Shown here in pieces: positions 10,581 to 18,781 of a stretch of DNA of 64,000 nt. The DNA comes from Microvirga puerhi (GTDB lineage Bacteria > Pseudomonadota > Alphaproteobacteria > Rhizobiales > Beijerinckiaceae), in the NCBI RefSeq assembly GCF_020089865.1, contig NZ_JAIRBM010000011.1:89730-153729 (forward strand), given 5' to 3'. Each line of letters opens with the position of its first letter. The stretch's first letter is position 1. The position numbers and the translations under genes were made by a program. The notes beneath the pieces are model-generated. The model ran no database searches, had not been told where the DNA came from, and saw only the letters and a list, made by a program, of their open reading frames with translations.

Positions 10581-10603
10581 ATGACCGGACTTGATCCGGC
10601 CAT
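10581..10603. repeat. Short palindromic repeat
   Basis: ATGACCGGA (10581-10589) and TCCGGCCAT (10595-10603) form an imperfect inverted repeat around CTTGA. Sequences of this form are frequent intergenic palindromes in alphaproteobacteria. It lies between the HTH remnant and the esterase gene; the rest of the 10566-10723 gap shows nothing I can name. Confidence 0.45.
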
Positions 10604-10723
10604 TCACGGCTCTCCTTCCCTCCATCTCGCAGGACCCACGCCGCTCATCCGAAGGAGCCTGTTCGGAGGGATGTCGGCAGCTGCGCCGTTCAGGCATAGT
10701 CACCTCGAGCGGAGCCTTGCGCC

Positions 10724-11608
10724 ATGGAGCAAAGCGAAATCGGTGCCGTTCGTGCTCTCTTGACGTCCAAGCCGCGTCCGGTCGGCTGGACGGAGCGGCG
10801 ACAACGTCTAGACGAGGTAGGATCGGTCTGGCCCGTTGCCGACGACATCAAATGCACGCCCGTGGACGTGGACGGTGTGGACGGCGAGTGGTCCCTTGCC
10901 CCCGGAAGCGATGCGTCGCACGTGCTCATGTATTTCCATGGCGGCGGCTATTGTTCGGGCTCGATCCTCAGCCATCGCCGCCTCGTGACGGAGGCCGGAC
11001 GCGCAGCCGGCATGCGCACCCTCGCGCTGAATTATCGGCTTGCGCCGGAGCATCCGTTTCCGGCAGCGCTCGCGGATGCTCTGACGGCGTGGCACTATCT
11101 GCGGCGGCAAGGCATCGAGGCGAAGCATATCGCCATCGGCGGCGACAGCGCGGGCGGGAATTTGACACTGTCCCTGATGGGCCGCTTGCAGCAGGCGCAA
11201 GAGGAGCGCCCCGCCTGCGCGTGGCTCTTGTCACCCTGGACCGATCTGACGATGTCCGGCTCTACCCTCGCCACGAAAGACAGTGTCGATCCCATCATCC
11301 ATGGCGGCTATCTCCACGAACTGGCCGATGCCTATCTGCCCGACAGCATGGATCCGAAGGATCCCCGCGTCTCACCGCTCTATGCGAATCTTCATGGGCT
11401 CCCGCCGATCCTGATCCAGGTCGGATCGGACGAAACCCTGCTCGAGGACGCAGTGCGCCTGACCGCGGCTGCGGGCGCCGCAGACGTCGCCGTCACGCTG
11501 GAAGTGTGGCCGCAGATGATTCATGCGTGGCCATTGTGGAACGCGCATCTGGAGCCGGGACGTCAGGCCCTCGCACATGCCGGACGGTTCATGCGTCGCT
11601 GTCTGTGA
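10724..11608 (+). CDS. Alpha/beta hydrolase, hormone-sensitive-lipase family
   Basis: 294-residue esterase of family IV. The oxyanion-hole motif HGGGYCSG (about residues 71-78), nucleophile elbow GGDSAGGN (about 145), acidic residue in GSDETLLEDA (about 237) and catalytic His in IHAWPLW (about 267) occur in the right order, and there is no signal peptide, so a cytoplasmic carboxylesterase is likely. Substrate unknown; members usually cleave short acyl esters. It is preceded by repeats and a regulator remnant, so it may have lost a local regulator. Confidence 0.88.
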   Translation: MEQSEIGAVRALLTSKPRPVGWTERRQRLDEVGSVWPVADDIKCTPVDVDGVDGEWSLAPGSDASHVLMYFHGGGYCSGSILSHRRLVTEAGRAAGMRTLALNYRLAPEHPFPAALADALTAWHYLRRQGIEAKHIAIGGDSAGGNLTLSLMGRLQQAQEERPACAWLLSPWTDLTMSGSTLATKDSVDPIIHGGYLHELADAYLPDSMDPKDPRVSPLYANLHGLPPILIQVGSDETLLEDAVRLTAAAGAADVAVTLEVWPQMIHAWPLWNAHLEPGRQALAHAGRFMRRCL

Positions 11609-11694
11609 CGACGCGGATCCCATGTTGTGACATTTGCCGAAACAATCGCTCCGCGCATGCGTTCGCCCTGTCCGGTCCCAACAGGAGAATGTCG

Positions 11695-12423
11695 ATGTCC
11701 CGTCGTCTCGTCGTTGCCGGCCTCGTTGCTGCCATCGGCCTTCCGGCGCTCGCCCAGGGCGTGCAGCAGAACCAGTCAATCCCTTATCCGGTCTCGCCCC
11801 AGAACACCGAATCGCAGCCGAACCAAAACATCGGCCAGGGCGCGCAGCAGCGTCAGCAGCGAGTCCAGCAGGGCGGCGCGCCACAGGACACGCAGACGCC
11901 AAGCCGCCAGGGACAGGCCAGCGCTCCGTCCCAGATGGGCGAGCAGCAATCGCAGGCCGATGCCCAGTACATCCAACAGACGCTCGCCGCCGGCACCGTG
12001 GCTTTACAGACCTCGATCTTCGCGCTCTCGAAGGCGCATGACCCACATGTCAAGCAATTCGCCACTTTCGAGGTGGTGGAGCAGAACACGCTGTCCGACG
12101 TGCTGCATTCCATGGCCGAACCGACGACGACCGCCTCGACCACACCGGGAGAGCAGCAGGCGGCCTCCACCGCGCCGAATCTGTCCCAGGCCGATGCAAA
12201 TGCCATGGAGCGCATGTCGAAGGCCCAAGCCGGTCCGGCCTTCGACAGGGACTACATCGCCCTGCAACTGAAAGGGCACCAGGACCTGCTTTCTATCCAT
12301 GACCGCTATCTCCAAGGCGGCTCCGGCAACCGCGAACTGACCGACGTGGCCAAGCTCGAGGGCGACCGGATCAAGGAGCACATTGCCCTGCTCCAGGACA
12401 TCGAGAAGGAACTCGGCCGCTGA
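11695..12423 (+). CDS. Exported DUF4142 protein
   Basis: 242-residue protein with a clear Sec signal peptide (SRRLVVAGLVAAIGLPALAQ, cleavage after AQG), a Gln/Pro/Ser-rich linker (to about residue 80) and a helical DUF4142 domain (ADAQYIQQTLAAGTVAL ... FATFEVVEQNTLSDVL ... HIALLQDIEKELGR), a ferritin-like four-helix fold. It is expected in the periplasm. Two in-frame ATGs exist; the one at 11695 is correctly spaced from AGGAG. Members are often stress-inducible, but no EcfG box is visible directly upstream here. Confidence 0.85.
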   Translation: MSRRLVVAGLVAAIGLPALAQGVQQNQSIPYPVSPQNTESQPNQNIGQGAQQRQQRVQQGGAPQDTQTPSRQGQASAPSQMGEQQSQADAQYIQQTLAAGTVALQTSIFALSKAHDPHVKQFATFEVVEQNTLSDVLHSMAEPTTTASTTPGEQQAASTAPNLSQADANAMERMSKAQAGPAFDRDYIALQLKGHQDLLSIHDRYLQGGSGNRELTDVAKLEGDRIKEHIALLQDIEKELGR

Positions 12424-12487
12424 GGCTGACCGCAAGGACACTTTGCCTTCAGGCTCGAGCGTTCCAGTCAAAGGACGCGTTTGGACA

Positions 12488-12513
12488 GGAACCTGCCTTC
12501 CGGGAGGGGCGTT
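12488..12513 (+). promoter_or_regulatory. EcfG-type general stress promoter (consensus match)
   Basis: GGAAC (12488-12492), 17-base spacer, CGTT (12510-12513), an exact match to the alphaproteobacterial EcfG consensus. The predicted transcription start is about 45 bases before the ATG of the downstream hydrophilic gene. Confidence 0.7.
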
Positions 12514-12565
12514 GGCCCTTCGGGAAGCGGGCACTCGGCCCGCGCGACAGGAAGAGGAGCTTTTC

Positions 12566-13126
12566 ATGGCGCAGGACAAGCGCGGCCGTCCTCCGGAACC
12601 CGATGTGGAAGAGGTTCTCGACGATCTGCAGGCGGAAGAAGGAGGCCAGGATTTCGTGGCAGGCCCGACCCAGCGCAACGACGTCGGCAACACCAAGCGC
12701 GCCGCCTCTAAGGCAACCGGCCTCATGGGTGCGTCCAAGAAACTGGATCCCGATCTCGACATCGATCACGTGGACGATGGACGGGTGAGAAGTGGCTCCA
12801 GCACCGGCATTCACAGTTTCAGCGAAGTTCCGCCTGAGCGCGGTGCCGCGGAGGCCAGCCTGACCCTCTCCAACGAGGAGATTGCCGACAGCGTACCGAC
12901 GACGGTTCTCAAGAGCCCTGCCAAGCGGCCCGCTCGAGCGGAGGCTTCAACCGGATCGCCTCCACCGATCTCGCCCGATTCCGGCAGGCAGCGTGTTCCC
13001 GCACCGGGCAATGCCGTTTCCGCTCCGAAAGGTACTTTCGTACGCGGGAAGCCGTCGAAGCGCTCGGCACGCGGCGACGCGCAGGCGGAGCCGTCCCTGT
13101 CCAAGGGAAGCTCGGAAGAGCGCTGA
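12566..13126 (+). CDS. Hydrophilic disordered protein under a stress promoter
   Basis: 186 residues, no membrane segment, rich in Ser, Pro, Lys, Arg and acidic residues; reads as intrinsically disordered, with one possible helix (VEEVLDDLQAEEGG). The start at 12566 has an AGAGGAG site seven bases upstream. I recognise no domain. The exact EcfG-type promoter and a strong downstream terminator make it a self-contained stress transcript, which suggests a role in desiccation or osmotic tolerance; that is inference only. Confidence 0.7.
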   Translation: MAQDKRGRPPEPDVEEVLDDLQAEEGGQDFVAGPTQRNDVGNTKRAASKATGLMGASKKLDPDLDIDHVDDGRVRSGSSTGIHSFSEVPPERGAAEASLTLSNEEIADSVPTTVLKSPAKRPARAEASTGSPPPISPDSGRQRVPAPGNAVSAPKGTFVRGKPSKRSARGDAQAEPSLSKGSSEER

Positions 13127-13158
13127 TGAGACGGAGGCTTTGTGGCGACTGAAACGTT

Positions 13159-13194
13159 GAGAAATCCGGGGCCCGCGCCCCGGATTTCTCTTAT
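13159..13194 (+). terminator. Strong terminator
   Basis: Perfect 14-bp stem GAGAAATCCGGGGC (13159-13172) with GCCCCGGATTTCTC (13177-13190), four-base loop, then TTAT. It isolates the stress gene from the downstream TRAP binding-protein gene. Confidence 0.85.
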
Positions 13195-13329
13195 CTATGA
13201 TCATGGCACAGATCATTTGCCCGAGCGAAATTTCCCCTAGGGAAAGCAAGGTGCTACCTCTTCGATTCTGCTGATGCGGCCTCACGTCCGCACCAAAGCC
13301 GAGCCATCATCGAAGGAAGAGGAAACCTC

Positions 13330-14418
13330 ATGGATAGAAGAACGGTGCTCAAGGGCGCAAGCCTTGCGGCCGCAACCGGCCTTGCATCGCCTGCAATTGC
13401 GCAGACACAGCCGGAGATCCGCTGGCGCATGGCCTCGAGCTACCCGAAGAGCCTCGATACGCTCTATGGCGCCGGCGCTCAGATCGCCAAGCGCGTCGCA
13501 GAGGCGACCGACAACAAGTTTCAGATCCAGGTCTTTGCAGCCGGCGAGCTGGTGAGCGGTCTGCAGGTGCTCGACAGCGTGCAGAACGGCGCCATCGAAA
13601 GCGGTTACACGCTTTCCAGCTTCTATATCGGCAAGGATCCGACCTTCCAGTTCGAGACCTCCATGCCCTGGGGCATGAACGTGCGCCACCACAACGCCTG
13701 GATGGCCTATGGCGGCGGCCTCCAGCTCGTGCGCGAATTCATGAAGGACTACAACATCATGCCGTTCCCCGCGGGCCAGACCGGCGCGCAGATGGGTGGC
13801 TGGTTCCGTAGCGAGATCAAGTCCGCGCAGGACCTGAGCGGCCTGAAGATGCGCATCGCCGGCATGGGCGGGCAGATCATGTCGCGCCTCGGCGTCGTGC
13901 CCCAGGTGCTGACAGCCGGCGATATCTATCCGGCACTCGAGCGCGGTACGCTCGACGCGGTCGAATTCTCCGGCCCCTATGACGACGAGAAGCTCGGCTT
14001 CGTGAAGGTCGCCAAATACTACTACTATCCGGGTTTCTGGGAGGGGTCGGCTCAGCCCTCGCTCTATGTCAATCTCGACAAGTGGAACGGACTTCCGACC
14101 TCCTACAAGGCGATCCTCGAGGCGGCCTGCGCGGAAGCTAATGCTCAGTGCGTCATGAAGTACGATGCTGAGAATGCGGAAGCGGTCCGCCGCCTCGTAG
14201 CGCAGGGCGCACAGCTGCGAGCCTTCCCGAAAGACATTCTCGATGCGAGCTATCGGGAGGCATACAAGTTCTACAACGAGATCGCGGCCTCAAACCCGAA
14301 GTTCAAGAAATTCTTCGATTCCTGGAATGCCTTCCGGGAAAAGGAATACACTTGGTTCCGCATCGCCGAGCTGCCCTTCGATTATTTCGTCTACACGCAG
14401 CAGAGTCAGCAGCGCTGA
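13330..14418 (+). CDS. TRAP transporter substrate-binding protein (DctP family)
   Basis: 362-residue periplasmic binding protein. The N-terminus has a twin-arginine type signal (MDRRTVLKGASLAAATGLAS, cleavage near PAIAQ), then the DctP fold with the conserved Arg region around DLSGLKMRIAGMGG and VVPQVLTAGDIYPALERGTLDAVEFSGP. The EFSGP/DDEKLGF region is typical of the branch annotated for mannitol/chloroaromatic or 2-oxo acid ligands, but the ligand cannot be called. No DctQ or DctM membrane subunit is nearby, so it is an orphan binding protein. Confidence 0.9.
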   Translation: MDRRTVLKGASLAAATGLASPAIAQTQPEIRWRMASSYPKSLDTLYGAGAQIAKRVAEATDNKFQIQVFAAGELVSGLQVLDSVQNGAIESGYTLSSFYIGKDPTFQFETSMPWGMNVRHHNAWMAYGGGLQLVREFMKDYNIMPFPAGQTGAQMGGWFRSEIKSAQDLSGLKMRIAGMGGQIMSRLGVVPQVLTAGDIYPALERGTLDAVEFSGPYDDEKLGFVKVAKYYYYPGFWEGSAQPSLYVNLDKWNGLPTSYKAILEAACAEANAQCVMKYDAENAEAVRRLVAQGAQLRAFPKDILDASYREAYKFYNEIAASNPKFKKFFDSWNAFREKEYTWFRIAELPFDYFVYTQQSQQR

Positions 14419-14426
14419 TGCTTCAA

Positions 14427-14462
14427 AACGCCCGAGGGATCGGAATCGCCAGCTCGGGCGTT
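14427..14462 (+). terminator. Inverted repeat after the TRAP gene
   Basis: AACGCCCGAG (14427-14436) and CTCGGGCGTT (14453-14462) form a perfect 10-bp stem with a 16-base loop, nine bases after the stop codon. The T tract is short, so termination strength is uncertain. Confidence 0.6.
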
Positions 14463-14506
14463 GTCCTGCCGAGCTGGCGGATAACGCCTGAAGCAGGAGA
14501 TCGTGC

Positions 14507-14671
14507 ATGAAGGACAAGCCTCATCACCGCGAGTCGCAGCACAAGAAGAGCGACCTCAAGGACAGGAAGCTGCCCGAAAATTCGAAGGAAAGCCTGGATC
14601 GCAAGCTCGATGAAGGCGTGGAGGAATCTTTCCCCGCCAGCGATCCGGTTTCCGTGAAGATTACGAAGTAA
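14507..14671 (+). CDS. 54-residue conserved hydrophilic protein
   Basis: Small Lys/Asp/Glu-rich protein starting at ATG 14507 with AGGAG eight bases upstream and ending at TAA 14669. Its C-terminal half contains LDEGVEESFPASDPVSV, a motif I recognise from many short uncharacterised proteobacterial proteins, which supports it as a true gene despite its size. No signal or membrane segment. It lies between two hairpin terminators as its own transcript. Function unknown. Confidence 0.75.
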   Translation: MKDKPHHRESQHKKSDLKDRKLPENSKESLDRKLDEGVEESFPASDPVSVKITK

Positions 14672-14693
14672 CGTGCCTCGTTTTACGCACAAG

Positions 14694-14724
14694 AGCCCCG
14701 GGTGCCGCCGCACCCGGGGCTTCT
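14694..14724. terminator. Bidirectional terminator
   Basis: AGCCCCGGGTGC (14694-14705) pairs perfectly with GCACCCGGGGCT (14710-14721) around a four-base loop, followed by TTCT. It lies between the converging 54-residue gene and the EamA transporter gene and could serve both. Confidence 0.75.
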
Positions 14725-14731
14725 CGCGCCT

Positions 14732-15601
14732 TCAGCTCCGGCTCGCGATGGCGACACCCAGGGCCGCAAATCCCATGCCGATGATCTGGACAAGGGTCAG
14801 CGTCTCGCCGAACAGCCCAAAGGCCATCAGCGCCGCAACGGGCGGGACGAGATAGAGCAAGGTCGCAACCCCGACCACGGCGCCGCGCCGGATCAGGTAG
14901 AGAAGAAGACCGATGGCCCCGATGGAAAGGCCGAGCACTGCCCAGGCAAGTGCCCCGAGGAGCGGCAGCGTCCAATCGATCCGGCCCTCTTCCGTCAGAA
15001 GCACCATCGGCACCGTCACGAGGGCAGCCCCGACATACTGAATCGCAGCGTTGACGCGCAGGTCGAGCGACCCACCGGTTCGCTTCTGCCAAATGGTGCC
15101 GCAGGTGATCGACAGCATGGCCAGGAGCCCGACCAGGAGGGCCATCGGTGGCACGCCCCCGTCCCCGAGCTTGGGCAGGATCACCAGTGCCGCCCCCAGA
15201 AACCCGATGCCGATGCCGACCCAGCGCCGCGGCGATACGGTCTCTCCGAGGAACGGTCCCGACAGGATTGCGGTGGCAAGGGGCTGAAGCCCAGCGATCA
15301 GCGCCATGATCCCGGCCGGAAGCCCATCCTTGACGGACCAGAAGACGCCGCCGAGATAGAAGCCATGCAGAAGCATGCCGGCGATCAGACTATTCCGCCA
15401 GTCGCGGGCAGCCCGGGGCCAGGGCGCCCGCGCCACGCCGATGATCGCGAGCAGGACTCCAAGTGCCAAAACATAACGCACCAGCAGGAACGTGAGCGGC
15501 TCCGCATGAGGCGTGATGATGCGTGCGACGATGAAGCCCGTGGCCCAGATCACGACAAAGAGGGGCGGCGCCAAGCGCGCGAGGAATGCGTCGGAAGACA
15601 T
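14732..15601 (-). CDS. EamA/DMT family transporter
   Basis: 289-residue inner-membrane protein of the drug/metabolite transporter superfamily with ten hydrophobic segments arranged as two EamA repeats (first PPLFVVIWATGFIVARI, second half beginning near DLRVNAAIQYVGAALV). The ATG at 15601 gives the standard N-terminus; the frame is open further upstream without membrane character. Substrate unknown; family members export amino acids or other metabolites. It is transcribed divergently from the YihY gene. Confidence 0.88.
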   Translation of the reverse strand: MSSDAFLARLAPPLFVVIWATGFIVARIITPHAEPLTFLLVRYVLALGVLLAIIGVARAPWPRAARDWRNSLIAGMLLHGFYLGGVFWSVKDGLPAGIMALIAGLQPLATAILSGPFLGETVSPRRWVGIGIGFLGAALVILPKLGDGGVPPMALLVGLLAMLSITCGTIWQKRTGGSLDLRVNAAIQYVGAALVTVPMVLLTEEGRIDWTLPLLGALAWAVLGLSIGAIGLLLYLIRRGAVVGVATLLYLVPPVAALMAFGLFGETLTLVQIIGMGFAALGVAIASRS

Positions 15602-15779
15602 GGGCGAGATCGTTCGGTGACCCGGGAGGTTGCTGGCCCTCCGCCGAGGCGGCGACCGGAGAGAAGCCATCCTAGAGACATGCTCTCCCGAGGCCAAGCC
15701 TCCGGCCTGGAAAGATTGACCTATCGATTCCCGGCAGAAGCATTCTAAGTTCCCCCGTCTCCGCGTCTCATCTCCGGGG

Positions 15780-16676
15780 TTGTTGTTGAACCGCCTGCGC
15801 CTCACCTACGAAGTCATCACGATCGCCGCCAACCGCTTCCTGCTGCATGACGGCTGGGCCATTGCGAGTCATATCGCCCTGTCGGTCCTCACCTCGATGT
15901 TCCCATTTCTGATTCTGCTCACGGCCCTGGCGGGGCTTTTCGGAACGGGGACACTCGCCGACGAGGCGGCCAACATTATCCTCGAGGCGTGGCCGCGGGA
16001 GATCGCAGAACCGATTGCCGCGGAGATCCACAACATCCTCACCGGACGGCGCAGCGATGTCCTGACTCTCGGCCTCGTGCTCGCCCTCTATTTCGCGTCG
16101 AGCGGGGTCGAGGGCCTACGGGTCGGCCTCAACCGCGCCTATGGACTGCGCGAAACCCGGGCCTGGTGGCTGACGCGCCTCGAATCCCTAGCCTTCGTGA
16201 TGGGCGGCGCCCTGGTAATGCTGGCGCTGGCCCTGCTCGTCGTGCTTGGCCCCTTCGTGTGGCGAGGCCTGCTGTTCTGGATCCCGGCACTGAAGCCACT
16301 CGACAGCCTGATCGGTCTGGTGCGCATCGGAACCGCGACCGTGATCATCGTGGTCGGGCTCATCGTCGCCCATAAGCTCGTTCCTGCGGGACGACGTTCT
16401 GTCCTTGCCGTCCTGCCCGGCGTCGGGGTCACGCTGCTCCTGTGGATTCTCGGAGGTCTCGGTTTCGGCTGGTATCTCGAATTCTATCCCGGCGCCTATG
16501 CCTCGACCTATGGCGGTCTTTCGACTGCCATGGTGGCACTGATCTTCCTCTACACGCTCGGCGCCATCTTCCTGTTCGGCGGCGAGCTCAACGGTACGAT
16601 CATCGCCGCCAAACGTGGGCGCCTTGCAGAGATGCACGATTACGATCAGGTCGAGGACGTCGTGAAGCTGCCGTAA
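15780..16676 (+). CDS. YihY/virulence factor BrkB family membrane protein
   Basis: 298-residue integral membrane protein with about six transmembrane segments. The family signature near the N-terminus is evident (DGWAIASHIALSVLTSMFPFLILL), as is the C-terminal YGGLSTAMVALIFLYTLGAIFLFGGELN. Old annotations call this family ribonuclease BN in error; its function is unknown. The start is one of three consecutive TTG codons at 15780; no ATG or GTG in frame precedes the conserved region, so a TTG start is the best reading. Confidence 0.88.
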   Translation: MLLNRLRLTYEVITIAANRFLLHDGWAIASHIALSVLTSMFPFLILLTALAGLFGTGTLADEAANIILEAWPREIAEPIAAEIHNILTGRRSDVLTLGLVLALYFASSGVEGLRVGLNRAYGLRETRAWWLTRLESLAFVMGGALVMLALALLVVLGPFVWRGLLFWIPALKPLDSLIGLVRIGTATVIIVVGLIVAHKLVPAGRRSVLAVLPGVGVTLLLWILGGLGFGWYLEFYPGAYASTYGGLSTAMVALIFLYTLGAIFLFGGELNGTIIAAKRGRLAEMHDYDQVEDVVKLP

Positions 16677-16704
16677 AGCCGCGCTGGAACGTGATCTCCT
16701 TATC

Positions 16705-16733
16705 AAAAAAGCGGCCAGGGAATCCCTGGCCGC
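16705..16733 (-). terminator. Terminator of the cyclic phosphodiesterase gene
   Basis: GCGGCCAGGG (16711-16720) and CCCTGGCCGC (16724-16733) form a perfect 10-bp stem with a three-base loop; the A6 run at 16705-16710 is a T tract on the minus strand. It ends the minus-strand gene and separates it from the converging YihY gene. Confidence 0.8.
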
Positions 16734-16757
16734 CGCATGATCTATCCGGGAACGTCC

Positions 16758-18707
16758 TTAGCCGACGAGACGGTACTTGATGAAACCTTCCGGCGCATCG
16801 CCGAGCTTCTCCACCTTGATGCCGGCCGGCTGATATGCCGCCGCATTCGGCCCGGTGGTGAACACCACCGTCGCATTGCCCGTCGGCGTCACGAGAGACC
16901 ATGACCCATTGGCCTTCGGAGCGATCTCCTTGCGCTCCATGATGTAGCGCATGATGGCGTCGCGGGTGAGATCGGGCGCGTCGAGCACGATGGTGGTGCC
17001 ATCGTTACCGGGGAAGTTGCCGCCGCCGCCGGCGCGATAATTGTTCGTCGCGACGATAAACACCTGATCCTCCGCGACGGGCTTTCCATCGTAGGTCAGA
17101 TCCTTGATCCGGTGCGCATCCGGATTGATGAGCTTGCCGTCATTGTCGTAGCGCGATGCCTGCGTGGGATCGATCTTGTACTGCACGCCTGCGATCACGT
17201 CGAAATTGTAGGCCGGGAAAGCGGTGTTGATCAGCTCCTGCTCGCCGCTCTTCGACGGATCGATCTGGTTGTAGATGCCGGCCGAGCGCTCAAGCCATTC
17301 CCGCACCTGCGCACCCGTCACCTTCACCGCGCGGATCGTATTCGGATAGATGTAGATGTCCGCCATATCCTTGATGGCGAGCGGGCCGGGCTTGATCTCC
17401 GTGTAGTAGTTCGGACCGCCGCGGCCGCCGGCCTTGAAGGGAGCGGCTGCGGAGAGAAGCGGCAGATCCTTGAACGATGTCGTCTTGAGGAGATCCGCCA
17501 CGTACCAGGCCTGGGCCTCGGCGACGATCTTCACGGAAGCATCGTCCGCCACGAGCGAGTAGTAGGAGTGGATCGGAACGCTCGTCGTGCCGACCGCCTC
17601 GCGGACATATTTCAGCGTTCCCTCGTGATCGGCCTTCACGGCAGCGACAATCGCCGCATCATTGTCGACCTTGGCGACAACCTTGCGGTCGACACGGTCG
17701 TAGATCGGCCGAAGCTCCGTACGGAAATTCGCCACCTTCCAGCCGTTCCCGTCCTTCGCGAGCTCCAGATCGACGACCCCGAGATGGCTGCCCCAGAAAC
17801 CGGCCATGACGGCAGGCTTGCCATGCAGGGTTCCCGCCTTCACGTCCACGCCCGGAATGTTGTTGAATTCCTTGCCGCCCGGGAATGTGAAGTGCTGATG
17901 GCCGGTGAGGATCACGTCGATGCCGTCGACCTTCGCGAGATGCAGGGCCGCGTTCTCTTCGCCGCCCTTGCGCTCGCCTCCGGCGATGCCGGAATGGCAG
18001 AGCGCGACGATGATGTCGGCACCCGCCTTCTTGATGTCGGGCACATGCTTCTGCGCGGCATCGACGATATCGATGGTGGTCGCCTTGCCGTCGAGATTGG
18101 CCTTGTCCCACTGAACGATCTGCGGCGGGACGAAACCGATGACGCCGATTTTCAGCTTCTGCTTGGCACCGCTCTCGTCGACGACCTCGCGTTCGAGCAT
18201 CAGCCAGGGCTTGCGCAGGGTCTCGCCGTTGGCTTTGATGACGTTGGAGCAGACGATGGGGAATTTCGCTTCGCCGAGGGAGTTCTCCAGGAACTCGAGA
18301 CCATAATTGAACTCGTGGTTGCCCAGCGTGCCGCAATCATAGTTCAGGGTGTTCATGGCGGCGACCATCGGATGGACGTCGCCCTTCTTCATGCCGCGCC
18401 GATAGGCCACGAAATCGCCGAGCGGCGAGCCCTGGATCAGGTCGCCGTTGTCGAACAGAAGGCTATTCTTGGCCTCTCCCCGGGCAGACTTGACGATGGT
18501 CGCCGTCCGGGCGAGGCCCACGGTGTCGTCCGCCGCATCACGATAGTAATCGTAGGGCATGATGTTCACGTGGAGATCGGTGGTCTCCAGGATGCGGAGT
18601 TTGACCACCGATTCCGCGCCGAAGCTCCCCTGGGGAAGGGCCGCTACGGCAGCCGCGGCAACGCCGGTCTGCAGAACCCGGCGGCGGGTGATGAGGGACG
18701 AAGTCAT
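16758..18707 (-). CDS. cpdB: Periplasmic 2',3'-cyclic-nucleotide phosphodiesterase / 3'-nucleotidase
   Basis: 649-residue two-domain metallophosphoesterase. An N-terminal twin-arginine type signal (SSLITRRRVLQTGVAAAAVA) leads to the metallophosphatase domain with ETTDLHVN, DNGDLIQGSPLGD, GNHEFNYG, a His in CHSG and LTGHQHF as metal ligands, then the C-terminal 5'-nucleotidase domain with substrate-stacking motif YRAGGGGNFPG. It recycles nucleotides in the periplasm. I start at ATG 18707, with AAGGGA upstream, over a TTG at 18725. E. coli CpdB uses a Sec signal, so predicted Tat export is a family variation. Confidence 0.88.
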   Translation of the reverse strand: MTSSLITRRRVLQTGVAAAAVAALPQGSFGAESVVKLRILETTDLHVNIMPYDYYRDAADDTVGLARTATIVKSARGEAKNSLLFDNGDLIQGSPLGDFVAYRRGMKKGDVHPMVAAMNTLNYDCGTLGNHEFNYGLEFLENSLGEAKFPIVCSNVIKANGETLRKPWLMLEREVVDESGAKQKLKIGVIGFVPPQIVQWDKANLDGKATTIDIVDAAQKHVPDIKKAGADIIVALCHSGIAGGERKGGEENAALHLAKVDGIDVILTGHQHFTFPGGKEFNNIPGVDVKAGTLHGKPAVMAGFWGSHLGVVDLELAKDGNGWKVANFRTELRPIYDRVDRKVVAKVDNDAAIVAAVKADHEGTLKYVREAVGTTSVPIHSYYSLVADDASVKIVAEAQAWYVADLLKTTSFKDLPLLSAAAPFKAGGRGGPNYYTEIKPGPLAIKDMADIYIYPNTIRAVKVTGAQVREWLERSAGIYNQIDPSKSGEQELINTAFPAYNFDVIAGVQYKIDPTQASRYDNDGKLINPDAHRIKDLTYDGKPVAEDQVFIVATNNYRAGGGGNFPGNDGTTIVLDAPDLTRDAIMRYIMERKEIAPKANGSWSLVTPTGNATVVFTTGPNAAAYQPAGIKVEKLGDAPEGFIKYRLVG

Positions 18708-18781
18708 GATTGTTTCCCTTGGCAAGTAGTTCTTAAGCCGAGGAGAACACGAGTTTTATGACAAGATCAACACGGACCCGT

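Noticed and set aside
14702..15748. 348-codon frame antisense to the EamA gene
   Set aside because: Low-complexity His/Pro/Asp-rich translation, no start signal; the minus-strand membrane protein is the real gene.
17112..18761. Long open frame antisense to the cyclic phosphodiesterase gene
   Set aside because: Mirrors the codon structure of the real gene on the minus strand, which has all catalytic motifs; no support of its own.
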